Source: a virus. Taken from it: a stretch of DNA of 64,000 nucleotides. Below are positions 25,631-32,790 of the stretch, one piece after another. The position numbers were made by a program, and so were the translations under genes. The notes under the pieces are model-generated. The model was not told where the DNA came from, searched no databases, and worked only from the letters and a program-made list of their open reading frames with translations. Location: IMG/VR virus record IMGVR_UViG_3300027754_000069, positions 1 through 64,000 of that record; one strand, written 5' to 3'. How positions within the stretch are numbered: position 1 is the first letter of the stretch; every line of letters begins with the position of its first letter.

Positions 25631-25647
25631 GCACAGCAAAGCTGTGC
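25631..25647 (+). promoter_or_regulatory. Covarying hairpin element, copy 2
   Basis: GCACAGC-AAA-GCTGTGC, a perfect 7-bp stem, preceded by AGATA and followed by ATATATATAAGG. It lies 43 bases before the GP88-like gene in a short gap that also contains the CCAACCGAAAGGAG translation-start context. The C-G pair at stem position 4 replaces the A-T of copy 1. Confidence 0.8.
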
Positions 25648-25689
25648 ATATATATAAGGGCTAACCAACCAACCGAAAGGAGCAACACA

Positions 25690-26415
25690 ATGGCAGGACT
25701 AAAGCGTTCCAATGACCGTAAGGTCACCAACTTACCAACACCAAACGGCAAACGCTCAGCAATCATGAACACGTTCGGCTTACCTAGTGGTAAGCAGTAC
25801 TCATGTCCCAACGCCACCAGTATATGCGAGAAGATTTGCTACGCTGGAAAGTTAGAACGTATCTATCCCTCTGTGAGGGATGTGCTACTTCATAACTGGA
25901 ATCTCTTGAAGGATGCAGAGTACGACACTATGGTGTCGCTGATTGATGACATGGTGACGGCATTCGAATACGATTGCAAAGCAAAAGATGCAGAACAAAT
26001 GTTCCGCATCCATTGGGATGGGGATTTCTTCTCCGATACCTATGCCAGAGCATGGCGTGACGTAATCGAAAAGCATACTGATACCCAGTTCTGGGTATAT
26101 ACCAGAGTTCCATCTGCTGCTCGTTGGTTAGATGGGATAGCAAACTTGTCGCTGTACTTTAGTACAGATGATGAGAACAAAGACAGCGCTGTCTATCTAC
26201 GAGAGACAGGACAAAAGATAAAGGTTGCCTATCTGTCTGAGACTTTTGCTGATGCAAAAGAGATAATGCTTAGCATGACTGGCAAGGTGGGTGCGAAATG
26301 TCCAGAGAATCTGGGTTCAATCCCGCTAATCAGTACCGAAGGTAGTGCTTGTGCTACATGCCGTCTATGTATCGACGGTAAATCCGATATCCGATTTGCA
26401 ATAGCAAAGAAATGA
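25690..26415 (+). CDS. GP88-like early protein with Cys clusters (241 aa)
   Basis: The 241-aa protein matches my recollection of the gene product 88 family of actinobacterial phages: a conserved N-terminal Cys motif (Cys39, Cys46, Cys50 in YSCPNATSICEKICYAGKL) and a C-terminal cluster C-x2-C-x2-C (SACATCRLC), together suggesting bound metal, possibly an iron-sulfur cluster. The central region has HWDGDFFSDTYARAW. The biochemical role of the family is not established to my knowledge. It starts a block headed by hairpin copy 2 and a strong GAAAGGAG site. Confidence 0.75.
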   Translation: MAGLKRSNDRKVTNLPTPNGKRSAIMNTFGLPSGKQYSCPNATSICEKICYAGKLERIYPSVRDVLLHNWNLLKDAEYDTMVSLIDDMVTAFEYDCKAKDAEQMFRIHWDGDFFSDTYARAWRDVIEKHTDTQFWVYTRVPSAARWLDGIANLSLYFSTDDENKDSAVYLRETGQKIKVAYLSETFADAKEIMLSMTGKVGAKCPENLGSIPLISTEGSACATCRLCIDGKSDIRFAIAKK

Positions 26416-26423
26416 GGGCAGAC

Positions 26424-26759
26424 ATGAACACAGTAGAAGATAGTGTGGCTTTACTTAGTAAAGCTGCCGAATCATTAACAACTTATCGCACATCACTAGA
26501 GGTATGGCGTTCCGCCATGACTGACCTAGCAATCTGGCATTCACTAGAAGCCATGCTTGCAGACCAAGAAGAGTACGACATCGCAACCGTATTCACACGA
26601 GATGTACTGATGGCGTGGATTATCCGCGACCATTGGCAACCAGTATCTATCGATGAGGATGGATACGAAGGTATCGACATCGCAGTCAGAGCCTATCTAA
26701 TAGATAGCAAACTGGCACTAGACCCACACCACATGGAGGAGGATGAAGATGACGAATGA
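26424..26759 (+). CDS. Hypothetical early protein (111 aa)
   Basis: The ATG at 26,424 follows GAGGGC at close spacing; an ATG at 26,412 overlapping the upstream stop (ATGA) is the alternative, adding four residues. The protein is mostly helical (VALLSKAAESLTTYRTSLEV) and ends in an acidic Glu/Asp run (EEDEDDE). It overlaps the next gene by 11 bases. No family was recognised. Confidence 0.65.
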   Translation: MNTVEDSVALLSKAAESLTTYRTSLEVWRSAMTDLAIWHSLEAMLADQEEYDIATVFTRDVLMAWIIRDHWQPVSIDEDGYEGIDIAVRAYLIDSKLALDPHHMEEDEDDE

Positions 26760-26895
26760 CAGCATAAGTTGGGGTGAGTTAGCAGAACTAACTCATCAGA
26801 TACAGGTAGAACGCTTTCAATTCTGCATGTGTGAAGACAATGAAGGTAATGAGAATCCATACGCAGACTGCCCGAAAGGGGAAGGCAATGAGTAA
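26749..26895 (+). CDS. Small acidic Cys-containing early protein (48 aa)
   Basis: A 48-codon frame starting MTNDSISWGELAELTHQIQV, preceded by GGAGGAGG. It contains C-M-C and one more Cys (at 26, 28 and 41) in an acidic context and overlaps the next gene by 8 bases. The coupling and strong ribosome site support translation. The function is unknown. Confidence 0.6.
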   Translation: MTNDSISWGELAELTHQIQVERFQFCMCEDNEGNENPYADCPKGEGNE

Positions 26896-27070
26896 ACATA
26901 TCTATGATATGAACGCTGAAGAACTGGCTCAACTTGTGTGCTTCGGATACGAGGGACACCCATGTACCAACACGATGGATGAATATGGCTGTCGGAATAG
27001 CATGAAGGACAACGAACCATTCTGTTCAGAATGCTGTGCCGATACGAATGACGGCGCATGCTGTGGATAA
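26888..27070 (+). CDS. Cys-rich early protein (60 aa)
   Basis: The frame starts MSKHIYDMNAEELAQLVCFG and contains eight Cys in 60 residues, the last five clustered as CSECCADTNDGACCG. Such density in a cytoplasmic phage protein suggests zinc or Fe-S binding. The start is chosen from its overlap with the preceding gene and an upstream AAGGGGAAGG site. It ends just before hairpin copy 3. Confidence 0.6.
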   Translation: MSKHIYDMNAEELAQLVCFGYEGHPCTNTMDEYGCRNSMKDNEPFCSECCADTNDGACCG

Positions 27071-27085
27071 CAGGCGTCAAAGATA

Positions 27086-27102
27086 GCATAGCAAAGCTAT
27101 GC
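27086..27102 (+). promoter_or_regulatory. Covarying hairpin element, copy 3
   Basis: GCATAGC-AAA-GCTATGC, a perfect 7-bp stem, preceded by AGATA and followed by ATATATATAGGAGG. It lies 46 bases before the 155-aa gene. Stem position 4 is T-A here, A-T in copy 1 and C-G in copy 2. Confidence 0.8.
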
Positions 27103-27147
27103 ATATATATAGGAGGCAAGACCAAACCCAACCGAAAGGAAACGATA

Positions 27148-27615
27148 ATGACAGCAATAGAACAAGCAGTACAAGAAGCAGTAGGCATAGCATCACTCAG
27201 CGAAGCAGATAAACTGCGAGTTGACCTTGAAAGCGCAAGCACCACAGTCAACGCACTCCGCGTCGCCGTCAACAATCATCGCAATCAAGTACGTGATTTA
27301 TACACAGCACTCAACGACACCATCCAAGATGGTGGATGTGAAGAGACAAGCAACATCACCTTCGGTGAGTTGTCCGAGATACTCAAAGATGTATTCGGTA
27401 GTGAACTGGTGTTCACTAAAGAGTACGAAGTGCAGGTTCGATACACCATGTATGCAACGTTCAAGATAACAGCAGCATCTGAAGATGATGCTCGTTCAAT
27501 CGCCGAAGAGATTGGTATCAGCACAGACCCAGAGTGGGATATCGATACCGATAACACAGAGCCAGACTCATGGCATATCGATGACACACGTATCGACTAC
27601 ATACAGGAGGCATAA
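27148..27615 (+). CDS. Hypothetical acidic early protein (155 aa)
   Basis: The MTAIEQAVQEAVGIASLSEA start at 27,148 follows the CCAACCGAAAGGAAACGATA context, which is why I discard the longer frame upstream. The N-terminal 60 residues are predicted coiled coil; the C-terminal half holds a ferredoxin-like beta-alpha pattern (VQVRYTMYATFKITAASEDD, then ARSIAEEIG) and an acidic Asp/Trp-rich end. No family was recognised. Confidence 0.65.
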   Translation: MTAIEQAVQEAVGIASLSEADKLRVDLESASTTVNALRVAVNNHRNQVRDLYTALNDTIQDGGCEETSNITFGELSEILKDVFGSELVFTKEYEVQVRYTMYATFKITAASEDDARSIAEEIGISTDPEWDIDTDNTEPDSWHIDDTRIDYIQEA

Positions 27616-27617
27616 CG

Positions 27618-27881
27618 ATGGCAACAATCAGACGAGGTGCGACCTGCCCCAATGGGGCAGTCATCGTCGACGCTAAAAACTCATGGGTAGATGGTGAGAA
27701 AATCATCCTCTGCCTATGGCTGAAAGACATACAAGGTAGCGAACCAATGCTACGAAACGCTGACCCTTACGTAACTTGGAGGGCATACCTCCACCCAGAT
27801 ACAGGGGAAATCGTATGTAACACTGGTCATTACCATGACAAACTCTCCGATGCAGTTGTTGACTTTGCCAGCCGTATCTGA
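27618..27881 (+). CDS. Hypothetical early protein (87 aa)
   Basis: An 87-aa frame two bases after the preceding stop, beginning MATIRRGATCPNGAVIVDAK. It has three Cys and a compact beta-rich pattern ending in an amphipathic helix (YHDKLSDAVVDFASRI). It lies immediately before a perfect palindrome and the DUF932-like gene. The function is unknown. Confidence 0.65.
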   Translation: MATIRRGATCPNGAVIVDAKNSWVDGEKIILCLWLKDIQGSEPMLRNADPYVTWRAYLHPDTGEIVCNTGHYHDKLSDAVVDFASRI

Positions 27882-27893
27882 GAATATATTCTC
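27880..27893. promoter_or_regulatory. 14-bp perfect palindrome GAGAATATATTCTC
   Basis: The palindrome begins on the last codons of the 87-aa gene and ends 30 bases before the DUF932-like start, followed by CCAACCCGACCCGAAAGGA. Perfect dyad symmetry at the head of a gene suggests an operator or RNA hairpin. It is unrelated to the three GCAnAGC hairpins. Confidence 0.5.
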
Positions 27894-27922
27894 ACAACCA
27901 ACCCGACCCGAAAGGAAATGAT

Positions 27923-28897
27923 ATGACAACAAGAACAGAACGACGCCAAGCAATGAGCGTGGCAGGTTACGAAGTAACAGCAACATCAGCACATGATGCA
28001 GCAGTACAAGCAGGACTTGACTGGCAAGTTTCACTTGCTGAGGTTGAAGCCATCGCATTAAACAACGACGGCGTTAGCCGTCTGCCAGTACCGAATACAT
28101 TCGCCACTGTACGTACCGATAAGGATGGCGGACAGTCTGTACTAGGTACAGTTGGTAGCCGATACAAAGTATTCCAGAATGATGAGATGTTCTCAGCGTT
28201 GGATGCACTGGTTGACTCTGGTGAAGCCAGATATGCAGCAGCTGGTGCATTACGTGACGGTGCTCAAGTCTGGATGACACTTGCACTTCCAAAGGAAGTG
28301 AAGATTGCAGGTGACCCACATGCAGGGTACTTACTAGCACGAACATCACACGATGGTTCATGTTCACTTGGTATCCAGCCAATCGTTAACCGATTGTTCT
28401 GCACCAATCAAATCTCTGGCATCTTCCGTAAGGATACGAAGTATTCCTTGCACCACACAACCAACGCTAACCTCAAGGTCAATGACCTTCGCAAGATGTT
28501 AGATGTAATCTATACTGGCATCGAGACATATGAATCTGTGGCTGACCAGTTGTTGAATACAACTGTAAGTGACAATCAAGTTGAAGCCATCTTCAAGAAG
28601 ATGTGGTCATTACCTAGTACAACAGAGTCAGCACCATACTTCCGTCTCTCCACAGGGGAGAAGCGCCAGTTCAACAAAGCAACTGAGGCTCGTACTCAAG
28701 CAATGAATATCTACCAAGGTAGCACTGGTACACAGGAAAACATTAAAGGCACAGCCTTCGGTGCTTTCCAAGCCATCGTTGAGTACGTCGACTGGTTCAG
28801 CCACAAATCAGGAGCAGTACGTGCTGAACGTGTGGTGTCTGGTTCATTCGACCGAACTAAGAGCAAGGCTCTTGAACTAATCACGAGAGGGGTATAA
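27923..28897 (+). CDS. DUF932 / TIGR03299-like phage-plasmid protein (324 aa)
   Basis: The 324-aa protein has the layout I associate with DUF932: an N-terminal segment with VPNTFATVRTDKDGGQSVLG and VGSRYKVFQNDEMFSALDAL, a central beta-rich core (DGAQVWMTLALPKEVKIAGD), SCSLGIQPIVNRLFCTNQIS, and a helical C-terminal half. Such proteins are common in phages and plasmids with no established activity; a role in DNA metabolism or anti-host function has been suggested. It is the longest early gene and has a strong GAAAGGAAATG start context. Confidence 0.75.
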   Translation: MTTRTERRQAMSVAGYEVTATSAHDAAVQAGLDWQVSLAEVEAIALNNDGVSRLPVPNTFATVRTDKDGGQSVLGTVGSRYKVFQNDEMFSALDALVDSGEARYAAAGALRDGAQVWMTLALPKEVKIAGDPHAGYLLARTSHDGSCSLGIQPIVNRLFCTNQISGIFRKDTKYSLHHTTNANLKVNDLRKMLDVIYTGIETYESVADQLLNTTVSDNQVEAIFKKMWSLPSTTESAPYFRLSTGEKRQFNKATEARTQAMNIYQGSTGTQENIKGTAFGAFQAIVEYVDWFSHKSGAVRAERVVSGSFDRTKSKALELITRGV

Positions 28898-28899
28898 CT

Positions 28900-29130
28900 A
28901 TGACGGAGAATCCGTTACAAAAATATGTAGATGAGTTTGACCAAGAGGTTGCTCAGCCTCCGCTATCAGCGGAGGATGGGCAGTACCTACTCAAAGCTTT
29001 GGATTATCTAGCCATCTACTCAGAAAAAAATAATCAACCAGAATTGGTTGAGCAGCCACGTCATGATGAACTAGAAGTAACCATGACTGCCGTCACCCTG
29101 TATTCACGACAGGAGAATACCGATGGGTAA
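28900..29130 (+). CDS. Hypothetical acidic early protein (76 aa)
   Basis: A 76-aa acidic, helical protein starting MTENPLQKYVDEFDQEVAQP two bases after the DUF932-like gene and overlapping the next gene by 8 bases. No Cys cluster or known domain. The tight spacing makes it co-translated with its neighbours. Confidence 0.6.
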   Translation: MTENPLQKYVDEFDQEVAQPPLSAEDGQYLLKALDYLAIYSEKNNQPELVEQPRHDELEVTMTAVTLYSRQENTDG

Positions 29131-29350
29131 ACTTGAGAACAACACCACGTTAGTGGTGCGTGAACCATCGCTAGTAATTAGACCTGTCGCTGGATGGTCA
29201 TGGTATTGTGGATATCATGATACCTATGGTATCGGTGACGATGAGGACGAAGTTCTCTGGATGGCTGGTGCTCACATGTACTACAAAGAAGCAGACGGTG
29301 ATGTCTGTGAAATCTATACACGAGAATGGGAAGTGAGGAAAGAAGCATGA
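29123..29350 (+). CDS. Hypothetical early protein (75 aa)
   Basis: The 75-aa protein starts MGKLENNTTLVVREPSLVIR, is Trp/Tyr-rich in its centre (GWSWYCGYHDTYGIGDDEDE) and ends in a mixed-charge helix. It overlaps both neighbours (8 and 4 bases). The aromatic, acidic centre is unusual, but I cannot tie it to a family. Confidence 0.6.
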   Translation: MGKLENNTTLVVREPSLVIRPVAGWSWYCGYHDTYGIGDDEDEVLWMAGAHMYYKEADGDVCEIYTREWEVRKEA

Positions 29351-29478
29351 TACATATAGCAAGTGTGGTTCTTATCTGTGCTTACTGCAATGCAGAGATT
29401 GAACGACGCACAGAACTAGAAGCAACCGAAGCACTGGCTCACCATCAGCAGTACGTCCAGTGTATTAAGAACTACTAA
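29347..29478 (+). CDS. 43-aa zinc-finger-like early protein
   Basis: The frame reads MIHIASVVLICAYCNAEIER at its start and carries C-x2-C (11, 14) with a downstream His pair and Cys (AHHQQYVQCIKNY), a C2HC-type arrangement that could bind zinc. The ATG overlaps the previous stop (ATGA) and its own stop overlaps the next start (TAATG). A small DNA- or protein-binding factor is plausible. Confidence 0.65.
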   Translation: MIHIASVVLICAYCNAEIERRTELEATEALAHHQQYVQCIKNY

Positions 29479-29810
29479 TGGCACGACCACGTCCAACTGA
29501 AATCAAGTTAGTTGCTAACTTGTTAGACCCAGACAACACAAACTCCGAAAGTGCTAGCGAGTTAGCGTTAGAGATTATCGAAGCTCTTGATGTATCAAGA
29601 GGTAAGCGTGACTCTTATGTACTCGTAGCACAGCTTGCAAGGTGGGCTCCAGTTCAAGCGTGGGGTGAGTTCAACACACAACTACAAGCAGAGAAGTTTG
29701 TTAAGCATCTGACTGCCGTAGATATAGAAGGCGATGGGGGCAGAGCCCTCATCGTCCACCTCGAACAACCAGAAAAACTATTAGAACGGATTGGAGAATC
29801 GAAGAAATGA
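29478..29810 (+). CDS. Hypothetical early protein (110 aa)
   Basis: A 110-aa protein starting MARPRPTEIKLVANLLDPDN with a helical N-terminal half and a beta-alpha C-terminal half (QAEKFVKHLTAVDIEGDGGR). It overlaps both neighbours by 1 and 4 bases. No recognised family. Confidence 0.6.
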   Translation: MARPRPTEIKLVANLLDPDNTNSESASELALEIIEALDVSRGKRDSYVLVAQLARWAPVQAWGEFNTQLQAEKFVKHLTAVDIEGDGGRALIVHLEQPEKLLERIGESKK

Positions 29811-29950
29811 TTACATTTATTATCGCATCAGCAGTAGGTTTCTTTGCCTATCGGTTGGGTAAGAAGAAAGGCGAAGCCGATATGTATCGGCTTTGCTATG
29901 ACGCCGAACAAACCAAGAGAGAATTCTTCTCAGGCATAAGTCGGTGGTAA
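29807..29950 (+). CDS. Small membrane-anchored protein, last early gene (47 aa)
   Basis: A 47-codon frame starting MITFIIASAVGFFAYRLGKK: one N-terminal transmembrane helix (residues 2-15) followed by a Lys-rich stop-transfer and a soluble tail. The ATG overlaps the previous TGA (ATGA). It is the last gene before the bidirectional terminator. A membrane-located early function is inferred. Confidence 0.65.
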   Translation: MITFIIASAVGFFAYRLGKKKGEADMYRLCYDAEQTKREFFSGISRW

Positions 29951-29956
29951 AGGGAG

Positions 29957-29990
29957 AGGCGGGGGATTATTCCTCCGCCTTTTCTTTTTC
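29957..29990 (+). terminator. Terminator between convergent early and replication operons
   Basis: AGGCGGGGGA (29,957-29,966) pairs with TCCTCCGCCT (29,971-29,980), with one G-U pair and a TTAT loop, followed by a T-rich run. This is a good rho-independent terminator for the plus-strand early operon. The loop contains the stop codon of the convergent minus-strand glycosyltransferase gene. Confidence 0.85.
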
Positions 29991-30746
29991 ACGCGCCTGT
30001 GCCTTCATGCTATTCATCATCGTAATCCAATAGAGTTTATAGAACTCTTCATCATATGCAAACCGTTTCATATGCTTAACCCCAGCACCAGTATGACCAT
30101 ACAATGGGACGCCTGCTTCCTTCATGTTCATGAAGAACTGGATATCCTCACCAATAAATCTATCCTTGCCATCAGCGCTGCCACCATCTGTCTCTAAGAA
30201 CAGTGGCTTATCGCCATGGAATTCTCGTATCTTGTCAGCTGCATTGCGATGCATAAGTAAGAAGCCAAACCCAGCGTAATCAATCTTAAGTAATTCATTC
30301 GGTGGCAAGGGATGGATGTATGACATGCTGTACTTATCATCCTCCGATGCATGAAACAGCGCAGCATACGGCTGCATGATAGAGCTTTCCATCTGCTTAC
30401 TAATGTAATAGGTTCCGCTAACAACAGGTCGGTTGACTGGGTCAGCTGAATCCCATACCAACTTAAGCGCCTCGTTCGTAAGAACGATGTCGCTATCTAC
30501 CCAGAGTATCCAATCAAAGTTAGTCTTCTTATGCCAAGTATCGAACGCTGTCTCACGTTGCCTGCCTATCTGATTGCCTTGCACACGCTGAGCTGATGTG
30601 ATTGGTAGACCCGCAGTTAACAGGGAATACACCACACCTTCCATGAACTTGCCATCAACAGTTCCATTGTCACACCAAGTCAACATGATTTGATTGTTAA
30701 CTACCTTTGGTGTTACCTGCTTAGAAGGATTGCCTGACTTACCCAA
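29967..30746 (-). CDS. GT-A-fold glycosyltransferase-like protein (about 259 aa, TTG start)
   Basis: The protein has a GT-A pattern: a first strand near NQIMLTWCDNGTVDGKFMEG, a VDSD metal-binding DxD motif (NFDWILWVDSDIVLT) and an ED pair near GEDIQFF that may supply acidic residues. The start I prefer is TTG at 30,746 with GGAGG eight bases upstream; an upstream TTG (30,800) would overlap the previous gene by 62 bases. The acceptor is unknown: candidates are phage DNA bases, virion proteins or host cell-wall polymers. It is the last gene of the replication operon. Confidence 0.7.
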   Translation of the reverse strand: MGKSGNPSKQVTPKVVNNQIMLTWCDNGTVDGKFMEGVVYSLLTAGLPITSAQRVQGNQIGRQRETAFDTWHKKTNFDWILWVDSDIVLTNEALKLVWDSADPVNRPVVSGTYYISKQMESSIMQPYAALFHASEDDKYSMSYIHPLPPNELLKIDYAGFGFLLMHRNAADKIREFHGDKPLFLETDGGSADGKDRFIGEDIQFFMNMKEAGVPLYGHTGAGVKHMKRFAYDEEFYKLYWITMMNSMKAQAREKEKAEE

Positions 30747-30915
30747 TGCTACTACCTCCTGCCCATCCTCCACCTTTAAAGTGGATAGGTGCTGCGACAA
30801 ACAGCTTAGTTAATGTGACGTTGCAGTCTTCACATTTAGGAAACTCTTCCCCATCTTTGATATTAATCTCTGTAACTTTCTCACAGGTTACGCATTTGAA
30901 ATCCCATGTTGCCAT
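30739..30915 (-). CDS. Zinc-ribbon protein, FmdB-like (58 aa)
   Basis: The 58-aa protein starts MATWDFKCVTCEKVTEINIK and has two Cys pairs, C-V-T-C and C-E-D-C, spaced as in FmdB-type regulatory zinc ribbons. It ends in a Gly-rich tail (HFKGGGWAGGSSIG). The ATG overlaps the stop of the upstream sigma-like gene by one base, so I discard a longer upstream frame. A transcription or DNA-binding accessory role is plausible. Confidence 0.7.
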   Translation of the reverse strand: MATWDFKCVTCEKVTEINIKDGEEFPKCEDCNVTLTKLFVAAPIHFKGGGWAGGSSIG

Positions 30916-31553
30916 TAGTATGGTGCTCCCCCTCCAAGTAGTTCTGATATGTCTCGTATCCCTCGTGCTGATATCTGTTCTACTCGCTGAGGTGAGATGT
31001 CCCAAGCTGTTGCTATCTCCGTTAATGGCTGGTCGTGAGCGAAGCGACTGTTAAGTATCCCTTGTGTACGTGGGTCCAGCTTCTTCATAGCTCTGTCAAC
31101 ATCAGCCAGCATAGCCAGCAAGTTGTTACCTTCGCTTGCTTGCTTCTTAGCTTTGATGCCATGTACATCTGGGTCTAACACTTGGTTGGTTAGATGTGCA
31201 TCTTCGGAACCAAGAACTTTAATTAAACCTTCAATCATTTCAATACGATAGTAGTACTCATCACCAAGCTCATAGCCAAGAGCTCTTGCCTTTTCTTTGC
31301 GAGCGTATCGCTCGCCTGCTCTACGCATGAAAGTAGAGAAAGCTTTGTAACCCATTCGTCTTTCGTTCTCTTCTTCACGCATGAGATACTCTTTGACTTT
31401 GTCTTTACGTTTCCAAGCGTACTCATTCATAGCTTGCTTGATGTCTGCCTGCTCGGCAAACCTGTGGTATTTCTTTGAAATATTATATGAAAGTACAGAT
31501 GTAATATCGTTTACTTGTTCCCAAATAGAATGGTCGCGGTTCAGCTCAGCCAT
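30915..31553 (-). CDS. Sigma-70-like factor (region 4 visible) (212 aa)
   Basis: Residues about 150-205 match sigma region 4: an LDPRTQGIL-type helix, then a helix-turn-helix LTEIATAWDISPQRVEQISA and the closing RGIRDI. This segment recognises the -35 element. The N-terminal 140 residues are helical and do not show a clear region 2, so it may be a divergent or minimal sigma, or a region-4-only regulator. Its presence with WhiB, whose known partners contact region 4 of the principal sigma factor, suggests the phage redirects host RNA polymerase. Confidence 0.75.
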   Translation of the reverse strand: MAELNRDHSIWEQVNDITSVLSYNISKKYHRFAEQADIKQAMNEYAWKRKDKVKEYLMREEENERRMGYKAFSTFMRRAGERYARKEKARALGYELGDEYYYRIEMIEGLIKVLGSEDAHLTNQVLDPDVHGIKAKKQASEGNNLLAMLADVDRAMKKLDPRTQGILNSRFAHDQPLTEIATAWDISPQRVEQISARGIRDISELLGGGAPY

Positions 31554-31833
31554 GTGCCTTCACCAGATATTCAATTGACTTAAGCAGTAGAGCAGGGTCA
31601 TCACCTAATAAACCAAGGGCGCGATTATGGTTACTGCAAAGTAATCCTCGCACCTTGCCACTCTTATGACAATGGTCGATGTCGAGCGCTCTGCCTTGGG
31701 GAGGTTCACCACAAATGTAGCAAGTCCCACCTTGGTCTTCGAGCATTTGGTCGTACTCTTCCACGCTAATACCGTAAGACCGTATGCGAGAACCACGTGC
31801 TTCTTCGTAGGTTTTATTTCTTTTGCGTGGCAT
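31546..31833 (-). CDS. HNH endonuclease, endonuclease VII-like (95 aa)
   Basis: A compact 95-aa HNH nuclease: zinc-binding C-x2-C (Cys38, Cys41), the DIDHCH motif (Asp53-His54 and His56) and LLCSNHN (Cys66, Asn70). This is the pattern of recombination endonuclease VII-like HNH proteins, which cut branched DNA, and of free-standing phage HNH genes. It overlaps the sigma-like gene (8 bases) and the DUF1599 gene (20 bases). It could be a junction resolver or a homing-type enzyme; full operon integration favours the former. Confidence 0.8.
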   Translation of the reverse strand: MPRKRNKTYEEARGSRIRSYGISVEEYDQMLEDQGGTCYICGEPPQGRALDIDHCHKSGKVRGLLCSNHNRALGLLGDDPALLLKSIEYLVKAHG

Positions 31834-32131
31834 ACTTCTCCCAGATGCCTCGCTCTACCATTAACGCAATGATTGCGTAGTTGGCTATGTCAACGAAGCT
31901 ATCTTCAAGTGCCTCGTTGTTTGGTTCAATATTGTTATAGATTAAATTCTTTAATCGTTCCAGCTTATCTGACATACGAACCATCAACCCATTGGTTGCA
32001 CCACCAGGTGCATTCCATATATTAAGGGGACCGTAATCAATTTGCTTCATTACTAAAATAGATAGAAGCTCATCGTAAATTCCTTGAGCGTCTTCCTGGA
32101 AATTATCGATGGTTAGTTTGTTCGTTGCCAA
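31814..32131 (-). CDS. DUF1599 / nucleotide-modification-associated-type protein (105 aa)
   Basis: The 105-aa protein has the features I recall for DUF1599: an N-terminal helix pair, the MKQIDYGPLNIWNAPGGATN motif, and a helical VRMSDKLERLKNLI segment followed by ALEDSFVDIANYAIIALMVE, reminiscent of all-alpha nucleotide pyrophosphohydrolases. Members are found in phages and some are linked with nucleotide modification. Here it is co-transcribed with primase and glycosyltransferase genes. Confidence 0.7.
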   Translation of the reverse strand: MATNKLTIDNFQEDAQGIYDELLSILVMKQIDYGPLNIWNAPGGATNGLMVRMSDKLERLKNLIYNNIEPNNEALEDSFVDIANYAIIALMVERGIWEKYATQKK

Positions 32132-32142
32132 CGGAGCCCTTT

Positions 32143-32790
32143 CTAATCGTCTAGTGCATTAATCAATGCTGTTAATGCTTGAGCTCCTTGGTCAGCAATT
32201 ATACTATTGATATCAGAATCAGGCGGTAACGACACGCGCATGGCTTGAGGTATTGCATCTACTAATCTGCGAGCCAAGTCCTGTCCTGGATTAGAACCAT
32301 CTTCTTTAACATCGTTATCTGTGGCTACAATTACTCTACCTATGCCATCAAAACAACGTGAGAAATAAGGCTTCCAAGCGTTAACGCCAGCAACAGCGAC
32401 AGCAGGATGCCCAGCAAGAGTAGCAGATATCGCATCAATCTCTCCTTCAACTATTAATACCTCCCTTACAGCATGAATGATTGCGTTGACATTATATAGA
32501 TGGTGCTTCTGACCAGTAGGTATCATGTACTTAGGGTCACCATCATCAATCCGACGGAACTTGAACCCGACAACACCAGCATTAGTAATATACGGAATAG
32601 ATAAATGCTTTTTAATTCTGTCTTCATGACCAGCAGCAGGTTCTTCCACGTAGCCCAACAGGAATTGTTGGGCGCCAGCAAGGATGCCACGCTTCTCAAG
32701 GTACGCCTCAGCTGGTGAACCAGCCAAAGAATTATGATAGGTGTGTGCTGCCTTTGTCCAGAGTTCAATGAGCTTAGGATTGGTTCTCAC
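32143..32790 (-). CDS. Primase catalytic half: TOPRIM protein (215 aa)
   Basis: The C-terminal half of a DnaG-type primase. Residues about 18-100 resemble the primase N-lobe (SPAEAYLEKRGI, then VVGFKFRRIDDGDPKYMIPT); the TOPRIM fold follows with EGE (Glu115, Glu117; IVEGEIDAISA) and DxD (Asp158, Asp160; VIVATDND). The zinc-binding half is encoded separately at 33,314-33,646, with the HslV-like gene between. It overlaps the HslV-like gene by four bases. It should make RNA primers for phage replication together with the separate zinc finger protein. Confidence 0.8.
   Translation of the reverse strand: MRTNPKLIELWTKAAHTYHNSLAGSPAEAYLEKRGILAGAQQFLLGYVEEPAAGHEDRIKKHLSIPYITNAGVVGFKFRRIDDGDPKYMIPTGQKHHLYNVNAIIHAVREVLIVEGEIDAISATLAGHPAVAVAGVNAWKPYFSRCFDGIGRVIVATDNDVKEDGSNPGQDLARRLVDAIPQAMRVSLPPDSDINSIIADQGAQALTALINALDD

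Noticed and set aside
27221-27469. 82-codon frame overlapping the 155-aa early gene
   Set aside because: Alternate frame of a gene with a strong start site; no homologue or motif.
30746-30800. Upstream TTG start for the glycosyltransferase-like gene
   Set aside because: It would overlap the zinc-ribbon gene by 62 bases and lacks the GGAGG placed before the TTG at 30,746.
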